Counted from the first letter of the stretch, positions 1 through 7,017 are shown. The stretch: 7,138 nucleotides of DNA from Nitrososphaerota archaeon (GCA_022564385.1 JADFLN010000074.1:1-7138); one strand, 5' to 3'. Notes: a model not told the origin generated them from the sequence alone. Numbers and translations are program-made.

Positions 1-158
1 CCGAGTCTAACTAGACCAAATCCACAGAGTCTACCGAGACCTAATCAACCGAGTCTACAGAGACCAAACCCACAGAGTCTACAGAGACCAAACCCACAGA
101 GTCTACAGAGACCAAACCTACAGAGTCTACAGAGACCAACCCTACAGAGTCTACAGAA
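1..158 (+). repeat. 24-bp tandem repeat, about 6.5 units
   Basis: Units of 24 bp begin near positions 24, 48, 72, 96, 120 and 144; an almost complete unit lies before position 24, and the last unit degenerates after about 158. The consensus in the downstream coding frame reads Thr-Glu-Ser-Thr-Glu-Thr-Lys-Pro. The units from 48 to 143 are nearly identical. The two outermost units (1-47) are more diverged and carry TAG (12-14) and TAA (42-44) in that frame. The array continues into the left edge, so its full length is unknown. It is richer in G+C than its surroundings. The period is a multiple of three, as expected for a coding repeat, so changes in copy number would not shift frame. Confidence 0.93.
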
Positions 159-413
159 AAGAATATTGCAAATTTACCTGAAGACGTCATTATACTTGTA
201 GATGAACTATCAAAGAATTTTGTATCCGAACAGGTACTTGAACTAACAAAAATTTATTGTAAAACTTCACAGATAACATTAGATGAAAAACAATTGATAT
301 CATTTATCGACAGAAAACATAACTCAGATCTTTTGGATAAAAAATTTGACATATTTGAATTAGAACAATCTACAGAAATACCATCACTTCAGATTTTAAA
401 CGAGGGAAAATAA
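1..413 (+). CDS. 3' part of a repeat-containing protein in the arlX/arlCDE position (frame interrupted)
   Basis: From position 45 to the TAA at 411-413 one frame is open: roughly 40 residues of TESTETKP repeats, then a segment of about 80 residues from KNIANLPEDVIILVDEL to the C-terminal LQILNEGK. The stop overlaps the arlG ATG (TAATG), so the two genes are probably translationally coupled. The C-terminal part is acidic, has no membrane segment and looks helical. This frame has no ATG or GTG after the last upstream stop, and the only TTG codons (294 and 333) lie deep in the C-terminal part. It must therefore be entered from upstream, yet stops lie at 12 and 42. The frame starting at position 1 is open through the repeats to a TAG at 199. 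A frameshift in the repeats, a broken gene or a sequence error are all possible. The family is not recognised with certainty. From position alone it could be a scaffold protein replacing ArlX/ArlCDE. Confidence 0.6.
402..405 (+). promoter_or_regulatory. Shine-Dalgarno site of arlG
   Basis: GAGG lies 7 nt before the ATG at 413, inside the last codons of the upstream gene. It matches the archaeal anti-SD core (CCUC) and supports the 413 start. Confidence 0.6.
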
Positions 414-892
414 TGTCAGCAGGAATGATTAGTGAAGGAGTATTAATTATTGCATCAGTTATAGTGGCAGGAATGATTACCGGTATTGTCATAAGCAAAG
501 TTGGATCCTTTGAAAGTTATTACACTGCAACTACAGAAGCGCAAAAAGAAAAAATGTTAAGTAAATTTGAGATAATTCATACAAGTCAATTCAATAATAC
601 TTCTGTAAATATTTGGATAAAAAATACTGGTCTTACACCAATACAAGAATTAGGTTTAGTTGATGTGTATTTTGGACAAATTAATTCTGTAGATTATGTT
701 GGATACTCTACTGGCTCTACTCCTCAATGGGTTTTTCAAGGTAGTACCACTACAAGTTCTGTGTGGTCTCAAGGCGACACAATTCAACTTAGATTGCAAG
801 ATGGCACTTCATTACAAAATAACAAATCATATCTTATTCAATTTACTATCTCAAATGGTGTCTCTGATGATTATATTTTCTCAGTATCATGA
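413..892 (+). CDS. arlG: Archaellum protein ArlG (FlaG)
   Basis: A 159-residue protein with one N-terminal hydrophobic helix (about residues 9-31) and no long cytoplasmic part, followed by a beta-rich extracellular domain. The helix begins with the ISEGVLIIASVIVAG pattern typical of ArlG and resembles the archaellin H-domain. The segment NIWIKNTGLTPIQELGLVDVYFG (about residues 66-88) looks like the conserved core of the ArlG beta-sandwich. In studied archaea ArlG sits in the pseudoperiplasm and, with ArlF, links the motor to the S-layer as a stator. The start overlaps the upstream stop, and arlF follows after 11 bp. The ArlG/ArlF split rests on motif impression and on the order G-F-H-I-J known from Crenarchaeota; the two families are distant relatives and could be swapped. 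Confidence 0.85.
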   Translation: MSAGMISEGVLIIASVIVAGMITGIVISKVGSFESYYTATTEAQKEKMLSKFEIIHTSQFNNTSVNIWIKNTGLTPIQELGLVDVYFGQINSVDYVGYSTGSTPQWVFQGSTTTSSVWSQGDTIQLRLQDGTSLQNNKSYLIQFTISNGVSDDYIFSVS

Positions 893-898
893 GGTGAT
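891..898 (+). promoter_or_regulatory. Perfect Shine-Dalgarno site of arlF
   Basis: GAGGTGAT is a full complement of the conserved archaeal 16S rRNA 3' end. It ends 5 nt before the ATG at 904 and overlaps the arlG stop codon. It fixes the arlF start and suggests that arlF can recruit ribosomes independently of coupling. Confidence 0.8.
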
Positions 899-903
899 TT
901 TCA

Positions 904-1422
904 ATGGGGCTGAGTAATGCAATTAGTGGTGGAATCATCCTGTTTGGAATAACCTATGTGATTTTTACATTTAGTGGAATAACTGATAGTGCTGCATCAT
1001 TTTCCTATGTATCTTCTCAAACAACAGATTGGGAAAGCAAATTATTAAAAACATCTATTGATGTTACTATTAGTACTGCTACTGGAACTACTTCCACATT
1101 TGATTTTGAAATAATTAACACTAATTTAGAAAAATTGTGGGAATTTGATAAATTTGACGTCATAATTACTTATGATCATGATGGAACTACCTATACAGAA
1201 ACAATGACTTACGTTTCTACTTGTACAGGACTTTCTACAGGAAAATGGTGTATCAAAACTTGGACTAACGATGTAATAGACCCCGAAATTCTTAATCGAG
1301 GCGAAACAATCACTGTTGATGTTAAAGTAAATAACAGTTTAGAAAACAATAGAGATGTGATAGTTGTGGTTTCTACTCCAAATGGAGTTGTTGCAAGTGT
1401 AACTACAGTTGCAGTTGCTTAA
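904..1422 (+). CDS. arlF: Archaellum stator protein ArlF (FlaF)
   Basis: A 172-residue protein with an N-terminal membrane helix (about residues 8-25, starting MGLSNAISGGIILF) and a beta-sandwich ectodomain. FEIINTNLEKLWEFDKFDVI (68-87), DPEILNRGETITVDV (126-140) and the C-terminal STPNGVVAS (157-165) fit the ArlF pattern of a strand pair, a Pro-Glu/Gly-Glu turn and a closing Asn-Gly strand. Characterised ArlF binds the S-layer and anchors the motor in the pseudoperiplasm. Two cysteines (C107 and C116) could form an extracellular disulfide; this is inference. An excellent SD precedes the start. The next gene is 83 bp downstream, the only sizeable gap in the archaellum cluster. Confidence 0.83.
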   Translation: MGLSNAISGGIILFGITYVIFTFSGITDSAASFSYVSSQTTDWESKLLKTSIDVTISTATGTTSTFDFEIINTNLEKLWEFDKFDVIITYDHDGTTYTETMTYVSTCTGLSTGKWCIKTWTNDVIDPEILNRGETITVDVKVNNSLENNRDVIVVVSTPNGVVASVTTVAVA

Positions 1423-1441
1423 TTAATTTCTGTTCAAAAAA

Positions 1442-1463
1442 ATCAAACATTGTCTTAAATAAA
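1442..1463 (+). promoter_or_regulatory. Possible internal promoter before arlH
   Basis: The 83-bp gap between arlF and arlH contains ATCAAACA (1442-1449) followed by the TATA-like CTTAAATAAA (1454-1463). Initiation about 26 bp downstream would give a leader of about 20 nt that includes the arlH SD. No terminator-like T-run is seen in the gap. The TATA match is weak in such AT-rich DNA. Confidence 0.35.
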
Positions 1464-1494
1464 AAATTTGCATAATTTTGATTGTATCTAAATT

Positions 1495-1500
1495 GAGGTG
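1495..1500 (+). promoter_or_regulatory. Shine-Dalgarno site of arlH
   Basis: GAGGTG lies 5 nt before the ATG at 1506 and supports that start. Confidence 0.75.
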
Positions 1501-1505
1501 TACTT

Positions 1506-2207
1506 ATGTTTAATGTTATTTCTACTGGCAATGAAGAAATTGACAGACAGTTTGGAGGAGGCATACCTGCACCATCTCTTGTATTCATAGAAGGAGAACA
1601 TGGTACTGGTAAAAGTGCAATTTCAGCTCAAATAATGCAAGGATTACTTGACTCTAAAAAAAATATATTATGTGTAATTGAAAATACTGTTAAGCAATAT
1701 ATTCAAAAAATGAAGTCTATCACATTCAATTTTACAAGACCTTTTGTGATGAATCAAATAATATTTGTACCAATGTATGTTGAAAATGCCAAATGGTCTA
1801 AGAAAAACTCAGAAAGAATTTTATCAGAAATCAAAAAATTTATTTCAAACAAATTAGATACAGTAGATGGAATAATTATTGATTCTATTTCCCCGATGGT
1901 TATAAATTCCAGTAATGAATCCATATTGAATTTTCTTTCATTTTGTAAAGAGATTGTTGCAAAAGGTAAAACAATCATCATCACTAGTCATTCTTCTGAT
2001 TTTTCTAAATCTACAAACACAGCTATTATAGGCGCTGCAGATGTATATCTTAAATTAGGCACTACATTCGTAGGGGATAGAGAGGTAAAAACTCTAAAAA
2101 TTATAAAACTGCTAGGCGCTGCAGAATCCCCAGAATCCGGATTTGCTTTTGAAGTCGATATGGTTTTTGGAATTAAGATTGTTCCTGTATCAATGGCCAA
2201 TGCATGA
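1506..2207 (+). CDS. arlH: Archaellum motor ATPase-like protein ArlH (FlaH)
   Basis: A 233-residue KaiC/RecA-fold protein, the usual ArlH length. The N-terminus has the KaiC-type NEEIDRQFGGGIP (9-21). The Walker A motif GEHGTGKS (30-37, with K36 and S37) is intact. The Walker B strand is IIIDS (123-127, D126), and a downstream TIIITSHSSD strand is typical of the family. In studied species ArlH binds ATP, hydrolyses it poorly or not at all, and forms a ring beneath ArlI, where nucleotide binding controls the ArlI interaction. Here both nucleotide motifs look functional. The stop (2205-2207) is directly followed by the GTG proposed for arlI, indicating tight coupling of the two partners. Confidence 0.96.
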   Translation: MFNVISTGNEEIDRQFGGGIPAPSLVFIEGEHGTGKSAISAQIMQGLLDSKKNILCVIENTVKQYIQKMKSITFNFTRPFVMNQIIFVPMYVENAKWSKKNSERILSEIKKFISNKLDTVDGIIIDSISPMVINSSNESILNFLSFCKEIVAKGKTIIITSHSSDFSKSTNTAIIGAADVYLKLGTTFVGDREVKTLKIIKLLGAAESPESGFAFEVDMVFGIKIVPVSMANA

Positions 2208-3887
2208 GTGAAAAAAATGGTTTTTGATTTATCAACAATTAATGACAAAAACTTCGTAAAAAAAATACGGGAAAAGTCATATTTAAAAAATTATCTAGAC
2301 ATGTATCAGATGAAGGGAAACCCTCTTCCTCTTTTTTCTGAGGAATTAAAACCAGAACACAAAAAACTGAAAGAACCAAATATAATTTATTCAGTTAATG
2401 AGGATACATTTATTCACATAAATCCACATACCGATTCGGATGATGGCTATAATGAATATGTCATTATTGAACCTGATGAACCAGATAATGAATTAATGGA
2501 TTTTGCAGATAAAGTCTTTGCTGCAAAAGCCGGAAAATTAGATCCTCCTACAGAAATTACTGAGAGATTTAACATGGTTGATACTTATCTGAATGAGATA
2601 TTGGTATCTAGCCCTAATCCTGTAGATTATTCTAAATTAGGGGATCCTTTCAAAATTAAGAAACTTCCTGTTGTCTCAAAGGAGTTATTCAATTTAAAAT
2701 ATCATTTTCTAAAAAAAAGGGCTGGTACTGGTCTTTTAGAACCTTTTCTTAACGATTCAAATCTCGAAGATATATCAATTATCGGCGCAGGAAATATGTA
2801 TATAATTCACAAAGCATTTGGAACATTAAAAGTTCCAATTTTTCTTAGTGTTGATGCCATTGATGAATTGATTATTAGTTTATCAGAACAGTTTGGGAAA
2901 ACAATATCTCATGCAAAACCTGTTGTTGATGCTACTTTACCTGATGGTTCCAGAATTAACATTGTATTTGGAAAAGATATCAGCAGAAAAGGAACAAATG
3001 CAACAATACGAAAATTTGCAAGTACGCCACTATCCATCATACAAATTCTTACATCTGGCGTCATGAATTTCACCGAAGTCGCATATTTGTGGATGATGAT
3101 AGAGGGATCAATGAGTCTTTTTGTAAATGGAGAAACAGCATCCGGAAAAACAACAACTCTCATGGGGTTAACTGCATTTATTCCTGCAAATTGGAAAGTA
3201 GTAACTATTGAGGATACTCCTGAATTGACATTACCTCACAACAACTGGATTACTGAAGCCACAAGGGATACAGGAAATCCAGCTTCAAGTGTAACCATGG
3301 ATGATCTGCTAAAAGCTGCATTAAGACAGCGTCCTAATTACATTATTGTAGGAGAAATACGAGGTGCAGAGGGAAATGTTGCATTTTCTGCTATGCAGAC
3401 TGGTCATCCAGTAATGTCAACATTTCACGCAGCAGGTATGGTTCCGCTCATTCAGAGATTGTCAAATGATCCTATTAACATTCCAAAGACATACATGCCA
3501 AATCTTAATTTGGCATTATTTCAGGCAGCAGTTCTTAATCCAGATGGAAAAAGAGTCCGTCGTGTTTTGTCGATAAATGAAATTCTAGGGATATCCCGTG
3601 ATGGAGATGTAATGTTTATACCCGTTTTTGATTATGATGCAGGAACTGATACTGTTAGATTTAAAGGAAGAGGAAGTAGTGCTCTTTTCATTTCAAAGCT
3701 TTTGGAGAAGAGAGGTATGAAAAGAAAAGATGAGGGACTTTTGTATGAAGAATTAGAATTACGTGCAAAGATTTTAGAAAAAATGCTAGAGAAAAAAATA
3801 TTCAATTATTATGATGTTTTTAATGCAATTTCACATTGCAGAGATATTGGATTTGAAGAATATTTCAAGGAACTTGAAATGCAATGA
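2208..3887 (+). CDS. arlI: Archaellum assembly and rotation ATPase ArlI (FlaI)
   Basis: A 559-residue type II/IV secretion superfamily hexameric ATPase that powers both archaellin assembly and rotation at the inner face of the membrane. An N-terminal domain of roughly 230 residues precedes the RecA-like core. Motifs seen are LPDGSRIN before the core, Walker A GETASGKT (308-315), the Asp box EDTPEL (335-340), Walker B IIVGE (379-383, E383) and the His box GHPVMSTFH (399-407). All are intact. The GTG at 2208 gives no overlap but lacks a clear SD. An in-frame ATG at 2217 has GAGTG 6 nt upstream and would give 556 residues, so the start is uncertain by three codons. It overlaps arlJ by 4 bp (ATGA). 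Confidence 0.97.
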   Translation: MKKMVFDLSTINDKNFVKKIREKSYLKNYLDMYQMKGNPLPLFSEELKPEHKKLKEPNIIYSVNEDTFIHINPHTDSDDGYNEYVIIEPDEPDNELMDFADKVFAAKAGKLDPPTEITERFNMVDTYLNEILVSSPNPVDYSKLGDPFKIKKLPVVSKELFNLKYHFLKKRAGTGLLEPFLNDSNLEDISIIGAGNMYIIHKAFGTLKVPIFLSVDAIDELIISLSEQFGKTISHAKPVVDATLPDGSRINIVFGKDISRKGTNATIRKFASTPLSIIQILTSGVMNFTEVAYLWMMIEGSMSLFVNGETASGKTTTLMGLTAFIPANWKVVTIEDTPELTLPHNNWITEATRDTGNPASSVTMDDLLKAALRQRPNYIIVGEIRGAEGNVAFSAMQTGHPVMSTFHAAGMVPLIQRLSNDPINIPKTYMPNLNLALFQAAVLNPDGKRVRRVLSINEILGISRDGDVMFIPVFDYDAGTDTVRFKGRGSSALFISKLLEKRGMKRKDEGLLYEELELRAKILEKMLEKKIFNYYDVFNAISHCRDIGFEEYFKELEMQ

Positions 3888-5371
3888 TGCTGAAAAAAAT
3901 CCCACATGTTAAAAATATTATTAATACCGGAAAAAAAGTTGATGAGGACTTTGTTTATTTTGTAGCTTTTTTGTACTGTATATCCACCGGAGAAATTGGA
4001 CCTGTGGAACTTTTTAAAACAGGCAAAGACTCAAAATATGGAAAATATTCTGCAGCATTTCAAGAAGTATTTCGATTAGGTGTGGGGTGGTCATTTGGTC
4101 TTGCATCTGCATGTGAGATGATTGGGAAAAAAGTTTCAGAGAATGATGATGATCCGTTGAAATTACTTTTAATAAAATTGTCACAAGTAATAAAATTAGG
4201 TGATGATTTACAAATATTTCTTAGAGATGAATTAAAAAATGCAACAAACACATATTCTATAAAATATAACGCAAATCTTGAATCACAAAAATTATTTTCA
4301 GAAATGTTTTACACTTTAATGTCTACATCTGCTTTTATGATTTCTGCAAATTCTATTATGAGTATGTTAATGGGATTTGGTGATGCAGGTCAGATTATGA
4401 TTGTTTCAATGATGGGCATAGGTGCTGGGATGGCAGTTTTTGTAGCCATGATGTTTTTTATGTTTCCACGTGACATATTGGCATACACTAATGATACTGT
4501 AGAAAAAAAATTCCGAAAGAAAATTTATCTTGCAGTGGGTGCATCTATAGGACTTTCATCAGTATTGCTAATATCTGGTGTAATGCCAGCAGTTCTTGCA
4601 GTCGGTTTAGGTGGCATTCCTTTACTTTATCCTGGGATGATTGCAAAAAGATCAGAATCAAAAATCACGGGTTACCTGGAATGGTATCCTACATTTATCC
4701 TTCATTTTGGTCAATTGTATGCTACAGTTGGTGCTATGGGTCAGGCATTGCAGGCAGTTACAAGAACTAATTTTGGTGTACTTCAGAGTTTTATTATTCC
4801 ATTTAAAAATAGAATTAAAAACAGAATTGATCAGGTAGTTGCTTTTGAGTTATTTTCACTTGAAACTGAAAATCATATTATTGCAAATGGAAATTCAATT
4901 ATTTCGACGTCACTTAACAAAGGGGCAAACATGAATCTTGTTGGAAACATTGTTTCAGATATTACAAAAAAGATTAATGAATTAAGAGGGAAAAGAGCTC
5001 AAAATGCCTCAACATTTCAATTAGTTATATTCATTTTACACATTCTCTCTCTTTCAATATTTGGATTGATGAACAAATTAACAGAGATGTTTAATGGTTT
5101 AGCTGATGGCGATCTCTCAAATGCTGCATTTGATTTATCTCCAATAGATCCAGCTCTTATGAATACACTTATGCCAACTCTATTAATTATGACATCTGTG
5201 ATTAGTGGGTTTGCTATAAAAATCATTGAAGGTGGAATTTACAAAACAGTACTTTTTCATATTGGAATATTAATTGTAATTGGGGGAATTGCAATGTTTG
5301 TAATAAATATATTCATGGGCGAATTTATGGACAGTATAATACTTAGTACCCCCACAGTACCCGAAACTTAA
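3884..5371 (+). CDS. arlJ: Archaellum membrane platform protein ArlJ (FlaJ)
   Basis: A 495-residue polytopic protein of the T2SF/ArlJ family, the only multi-pass component of the motor, thought to be driven by ArlI in the membrane. Hydrophobic segments are seen at about residues 142-164, 169-194, 214-233, 235-254, 376-397, 425-446 and 455-477, so about seven helices. The cytoplasmic N-terminal domain (1-140) and the large loop between helices four and five (about 255-375, rich in Lys/Arg) correspond to the two T2SF-like cytoplasmic domains expected to contact ArlI. The ATG at 3884 overlaps the arlI stop. A second ATG follows immediately at 3887, so the first Met is ambiguous. It is the last gene of the archaellum cluster. 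Confidence 0.95.
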   Translation: MMLKKIPHVKNIINTGKKVDEDFVYFVAFLYCISTGEIGPVELFKTGKDSKYGKYSAAFQEVFRLGVGWSFGLASACEMIGKKVSENDDDPLKLLLIKLSQVIKLGDDLQIFLRDELKNATNTYSIKYNANLESQKLFSEMFYTLMSTSAFMISANSIMSMLMGFGDAGQIMIVSMMGIGAGMAVFVAMMFFMFPRDILAYTNDTVEKKFRKKIYLAVGASIGLSSVLLISGVMPAVLAVGLGGIPLLYPGMIAKRSESKITGYLEWYPTFILHFGQLYATVGAMGQALQAVTRTNFGVLQSFIIPFKNRIKNRIDQVVAFELFSLETENHIIANGNSIISTSLNKGANMNLVGNIVSDITKKINELRGKRAQNASTFQLVIFILHILSLSIFGLMNKLTEMFNGLADGDLSNAAFDLSPIDPALMNTLMPTLLIMTSVISGFAIKIIEGGIYKTVLFHIGILIVIGGIAMFVINIFMGEFMDSIILSTPTVPET

Positions 5372-5381
5372 TCTATTTCCT

Positions 5382-5402
5382 GTTTGTTTGATTTAGACAA
5401 AT
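5382..5402 (+). promoter_or_regulatory. Imperfect inverted repeat upstream of ribB
   Basis: TTTGT (5383-5387) and ACAAA (5397-5401) form a weak inverted repeat around a 9-nt centre; it extends by one G-T and one T-A pair. It ends 34 nt before the ribB ATG, just upstream of the TATA-like sequence. It resembles the stronger inverted repeat at 6961-6987. It could be an operator or chance in AT-rich DNA. Confidence 0.3.
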
Positions 5403-5408
5403 AACTTG

Positions 5409-5422
5409 TTAATAATAAAAAA
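5409..5422 (+). promoter_or_regulatory. TATA-box region of ribB (probably leaderless transcript)
   Basis: TTAATAATAAAAAA is centred about 20-28 bp upstream of the ribB ATG, and no SD precedes that ATG. This spacing fits the leaderless transcripts that archaea often use for first genes of operons. It suggests the ribB-gch3 unit is transcribed separately from the archaellum genes. Confidence 0.5.
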
Positions 5423-5436
5423 CGTCATATTATATC

Positions 5437-6111
5437 ATGTTAGTTGAAGCATTAGATGTTCTAAAAAGAGGTCAATTTATTTTACTACATGATTCCTTAG
5501 ACCGAGAAAATGAAGTAGATATGGTAATTGCTGCAAAATATGTTACTCCTGATCACATTTCACAAATGAGACAGTTTGCAGGAGGGTTGATTTGCATAGC
5601 AGTTGATGACGTGATTTCTAAAAATTTAAAATTAGAGTATATGCATGATATCCTCAATCAATGCTCTGTTAACGAGCATAAAAATATGATATATCATGGG
5701 ACCAAATACGGTGATCATCCTTCATTTTCAATGTGGATAAATCACACTGAAGCCAAAACTGGAATTACAGATTATGATAGAGCATTAACTGCAAATGAGA
5801 TGGCAAGAGTTGCTGAAATGCCAGAACAATATCGGATGGATCATTTTACAAGAATGTTTAAGATTCCTGGACATGTTCCATTGTTAAAGTCTGCCCCAGA
5901 TTTAATTAAGAACAGACAAGGGCACACAGAAATGTCAACTTATCTATTACGATTAGCAGAAATGTCTTCAGTGTCTGTAATTTGTGAAATGATGGATCCT
6001 ATTACTCACAGAGCATTAAATTTAGACAAAGCCAAAAAATATGCAGATTCAAATAAAATTCCAATGCTTGATGTCGATGAAGTGTTAAACCATTCAAAAA
6101 TTTATGCGTGA
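5437..6111 (+). CDS. ribB: 3,4-dihydroxy-2-butanone 4-phosphate synthase RibB
   Basis: A 224-residue enzyme converting ribulose 5-phosphate into 3,4-dihydroxy-2-butanone 4-phosphate and formate, supplying the four-carbon unit of riboflavin. Archaeal-type features are DRENEVDMV (22-30, the acidic metal/substrate loop), the SFSMWINH strand (96-103), TGITDYDRA (108-116), PGHVPLL (144-150), RQGHTE (160-165) and CEMMD (183-187). The metal- and substrate-binding Glu and His residues appear present. The length matches a stand-alone RibB without a fused GTP cyclohydrolase II (RibA) domain, consistent with the separate archaeal GTP cyclohydrolase next door. It starts 65 bp after arlJ without an SD. 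Confidence 0.97.
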   Translation: MLVEALDVLKRGQFILLHDSLDRENEVDMVIAAKYVTPDHISQMRQFAGGLICIAVDDVISKNLKLEYMHDILNQCSVNEHKNMIYHGTKYGDHPSFSMWINHTEAKTGITDYDRALTANEMARVAEMPEQYRMDHFTRMFKIPGHVPLLKSAPDLIKNRQGHTEMSTYLLRLAEMSSVSVICEMMDPITHRALNLDKAKKYADSNKIPMLDVDEVLNHSKIYA

Positions 6112-6117
6112 TATATT

Positions 6118-6900
6118 TTGGTTCAAATAACTTTACTGACTATTGATAATTATGGTCCTTGGACTCATACACTTGGAAATGACCGGGAACACAAAGTTCA
6201 GATGTATCAATCATCGTTATATGAGACAATTCAGAACATGTTTTCTATTCACGGAGGATTAGTTTTTGCAAATAGATTTGATGAATTTTTTGCAATTACT
6301 GATGGAATTTCTTATTTAACACATATGGAAATCAAAACAAAATTACAACGCTTATTCCCATTTGAAATTTCAATGGCAATCTCTACTTCCACATCTCCCT
6401 TTTTAGCAAATAAACAGACTCATTTGGCTCAAATGTCTGTTGGTTACAGCAATACCGTTAGTACACTTGTAAAAGAAGTTAGCATAAATGATGGAGTTCA
6501 TTTAATTCATTTGGATATAGAAGGTATTTCTAAGATGAGAAAAAATACATCTCCTTACGAAATCACTTTGATAGTTCAAGCAACTCACCAAATAATTTCA
6601 CATTACTGTTTTGAAAACAAATTATTAGGATTTTTTATGGGTGGAGATAATTTTGTAATAATTTCTGATGAAAAACCACAAATACATTCAACAAATTTAG
6701 CAACCTTGATTCAAAAAAATCTTAACATCGTTGTCAATTGTGGAATAGGTGAAGAAAAAACAGCTAGAATTGCAATGGCCATGGCTACAAAGAATCTAGA
6801 CAAAATTAGAATATTACGAAAACAAGGATATAACTTTCCAAGAATAATTGATAATAAAACCCTCGTAGATAAATTTACTAAATTATCAATTAAAAATTAA
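6118..6900 (+). CDS. gch3: GTP cyclohydrolase III (archaeal, ArfA type)
   Basis: A 260-residue enzyme, also named ArfA, that hydrolyses GTP to the formylamino-pyrimidine ribosyl phosphate (FAPy), the first step of archaeal riboflavin and F420 deazaflavin synthesis. The start is TTG at 6118. It is chosen because the next residues VQITLLTIDNYGPWT match the conserved family N-terminus almost from residue 1, and because no ATG lies nearby. GTGAT (6108-6112) overlaps the ribB stop 5 nt upstream as a weak SD. Two related nucleotide-cyclase-like halves are visible: the first has RFDEFFAITDGI (53-64), the second has GGDNF (175-179), which corresponds to the GGDEF position of diguanylate cyclases, and then CGIGEEKTARIAMAMA (208-223). 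Length is normal. Only 6 bp separate it from ribB, so the two are co-transcribed. Confidence 0.95.
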   Translation: MVQITLLTIDNYGPWTHTLGNDREHKVQMYQSSLYETIQNMFSIHGGLVFANRFDEFFAITDGISYLTHMEIKTKLQRLFPFEISMAISTSTSPFLANKQTHLAQMSVGYSNTVSTLVKEVSINDGVHLIHLDIEGISKMRKNTSPYEITLIVQATHQIISHYCFENKLLGFFMGGDNFVIISDEKPQIHSTNLATLIQKNLNIVVNCGIGEEKTARIAMAMATKNLDKIRILRKQGYNFPRIIDNKTLVDKFTKLSIKN

Positions 6901-6902
6901 CA

Positions 6903-6957
6903 ATTTTTTTTAGATGCTTTTAATTTTTTACTTGATATATTTTATTATTCTTTTTTT
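6903..6957 (+). terminator. T-run terminator region after gch3
   Basis: Runs of eight T (6904-6911), six T (6924-6929) and seven T (6951-6957) follow immediately after the gch3 stop. Archaeal RNA polymerase terminates at such U-tracts without a hairpin. The cluster of three, at the end of a two-gene operon, fits a terminator. Confidence 0.6.
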
Positions 6958-6960
6958 ATT

Positions 6961-6987
6961 AGTTTGTTTTATCTGATCAAACAAATT
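6961..6987 (+). repeat. Inverted repeat upstream of the last gene
   Basis: TTTGTTT (6963-6969) and AAACAAA (6979-6985) are perfect 7-bp arms around a 9-nt centre, extendable by one G-T and one A-T pair. It ends about 31 bp before the ATG at 7018 and is not followed by a T-run, so a promoter-proximal operator fits better than a terminator. The gap around it (6901-7017) contains no gene. Confidence 0.5.
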
Positions 6988-7017
6988 CTTATCTAGAAAA
7001 TTAGCATTGATTCTATT

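Noticed and set aside
1..158. CRISPR array
   Set aside because: The 24-bp units are contiguous with no spacers, and the array is in phase with a coding frame.
696..917. ORF overlapping arlG in another frame
   Set aside because: It lies almost entirely inside arlG, has no family features, and arlG has clear domain motifs and an SD.
413..1422. ArlG or ArlF as archaellins (filament subunits)
   Set aside because: The N-terminal helices resemble archaellin, but no basic leader and Gly cleavage site for the prepilin peptidase is present, and position and ectodomain motifs fit ArlG/ArlF.
2031..2125. TAGGCGCTGCAGA occurring twice within arlH
   Set aside because: Both copies encode Gly-Ala-Ala within conserved ArlH coding sequence, in the same reading frame. 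A short codon-level coincidence is the simplest explanation.
1403..2248. Three minus-strand ORFs opposite arlF/arlH
   Set aside because: They are antisense shadows of ArlH, whose Walker motifs fix the + strand frame. They have no SD or recognisable product.
2909..5226. Further minus-strand and + strand overlapping ORFs within arlI and arlJ
   Set aside because: They are short, lie inside strongly supported genes and show no independent coding evidence.
6901..7017. Small RNA or tRNA gene in the last gap
   Set aside because: Only AT-rich sequence with T-runs and a weak hairpin is present. There is no cloverleaf and no GC-rich structured segment.
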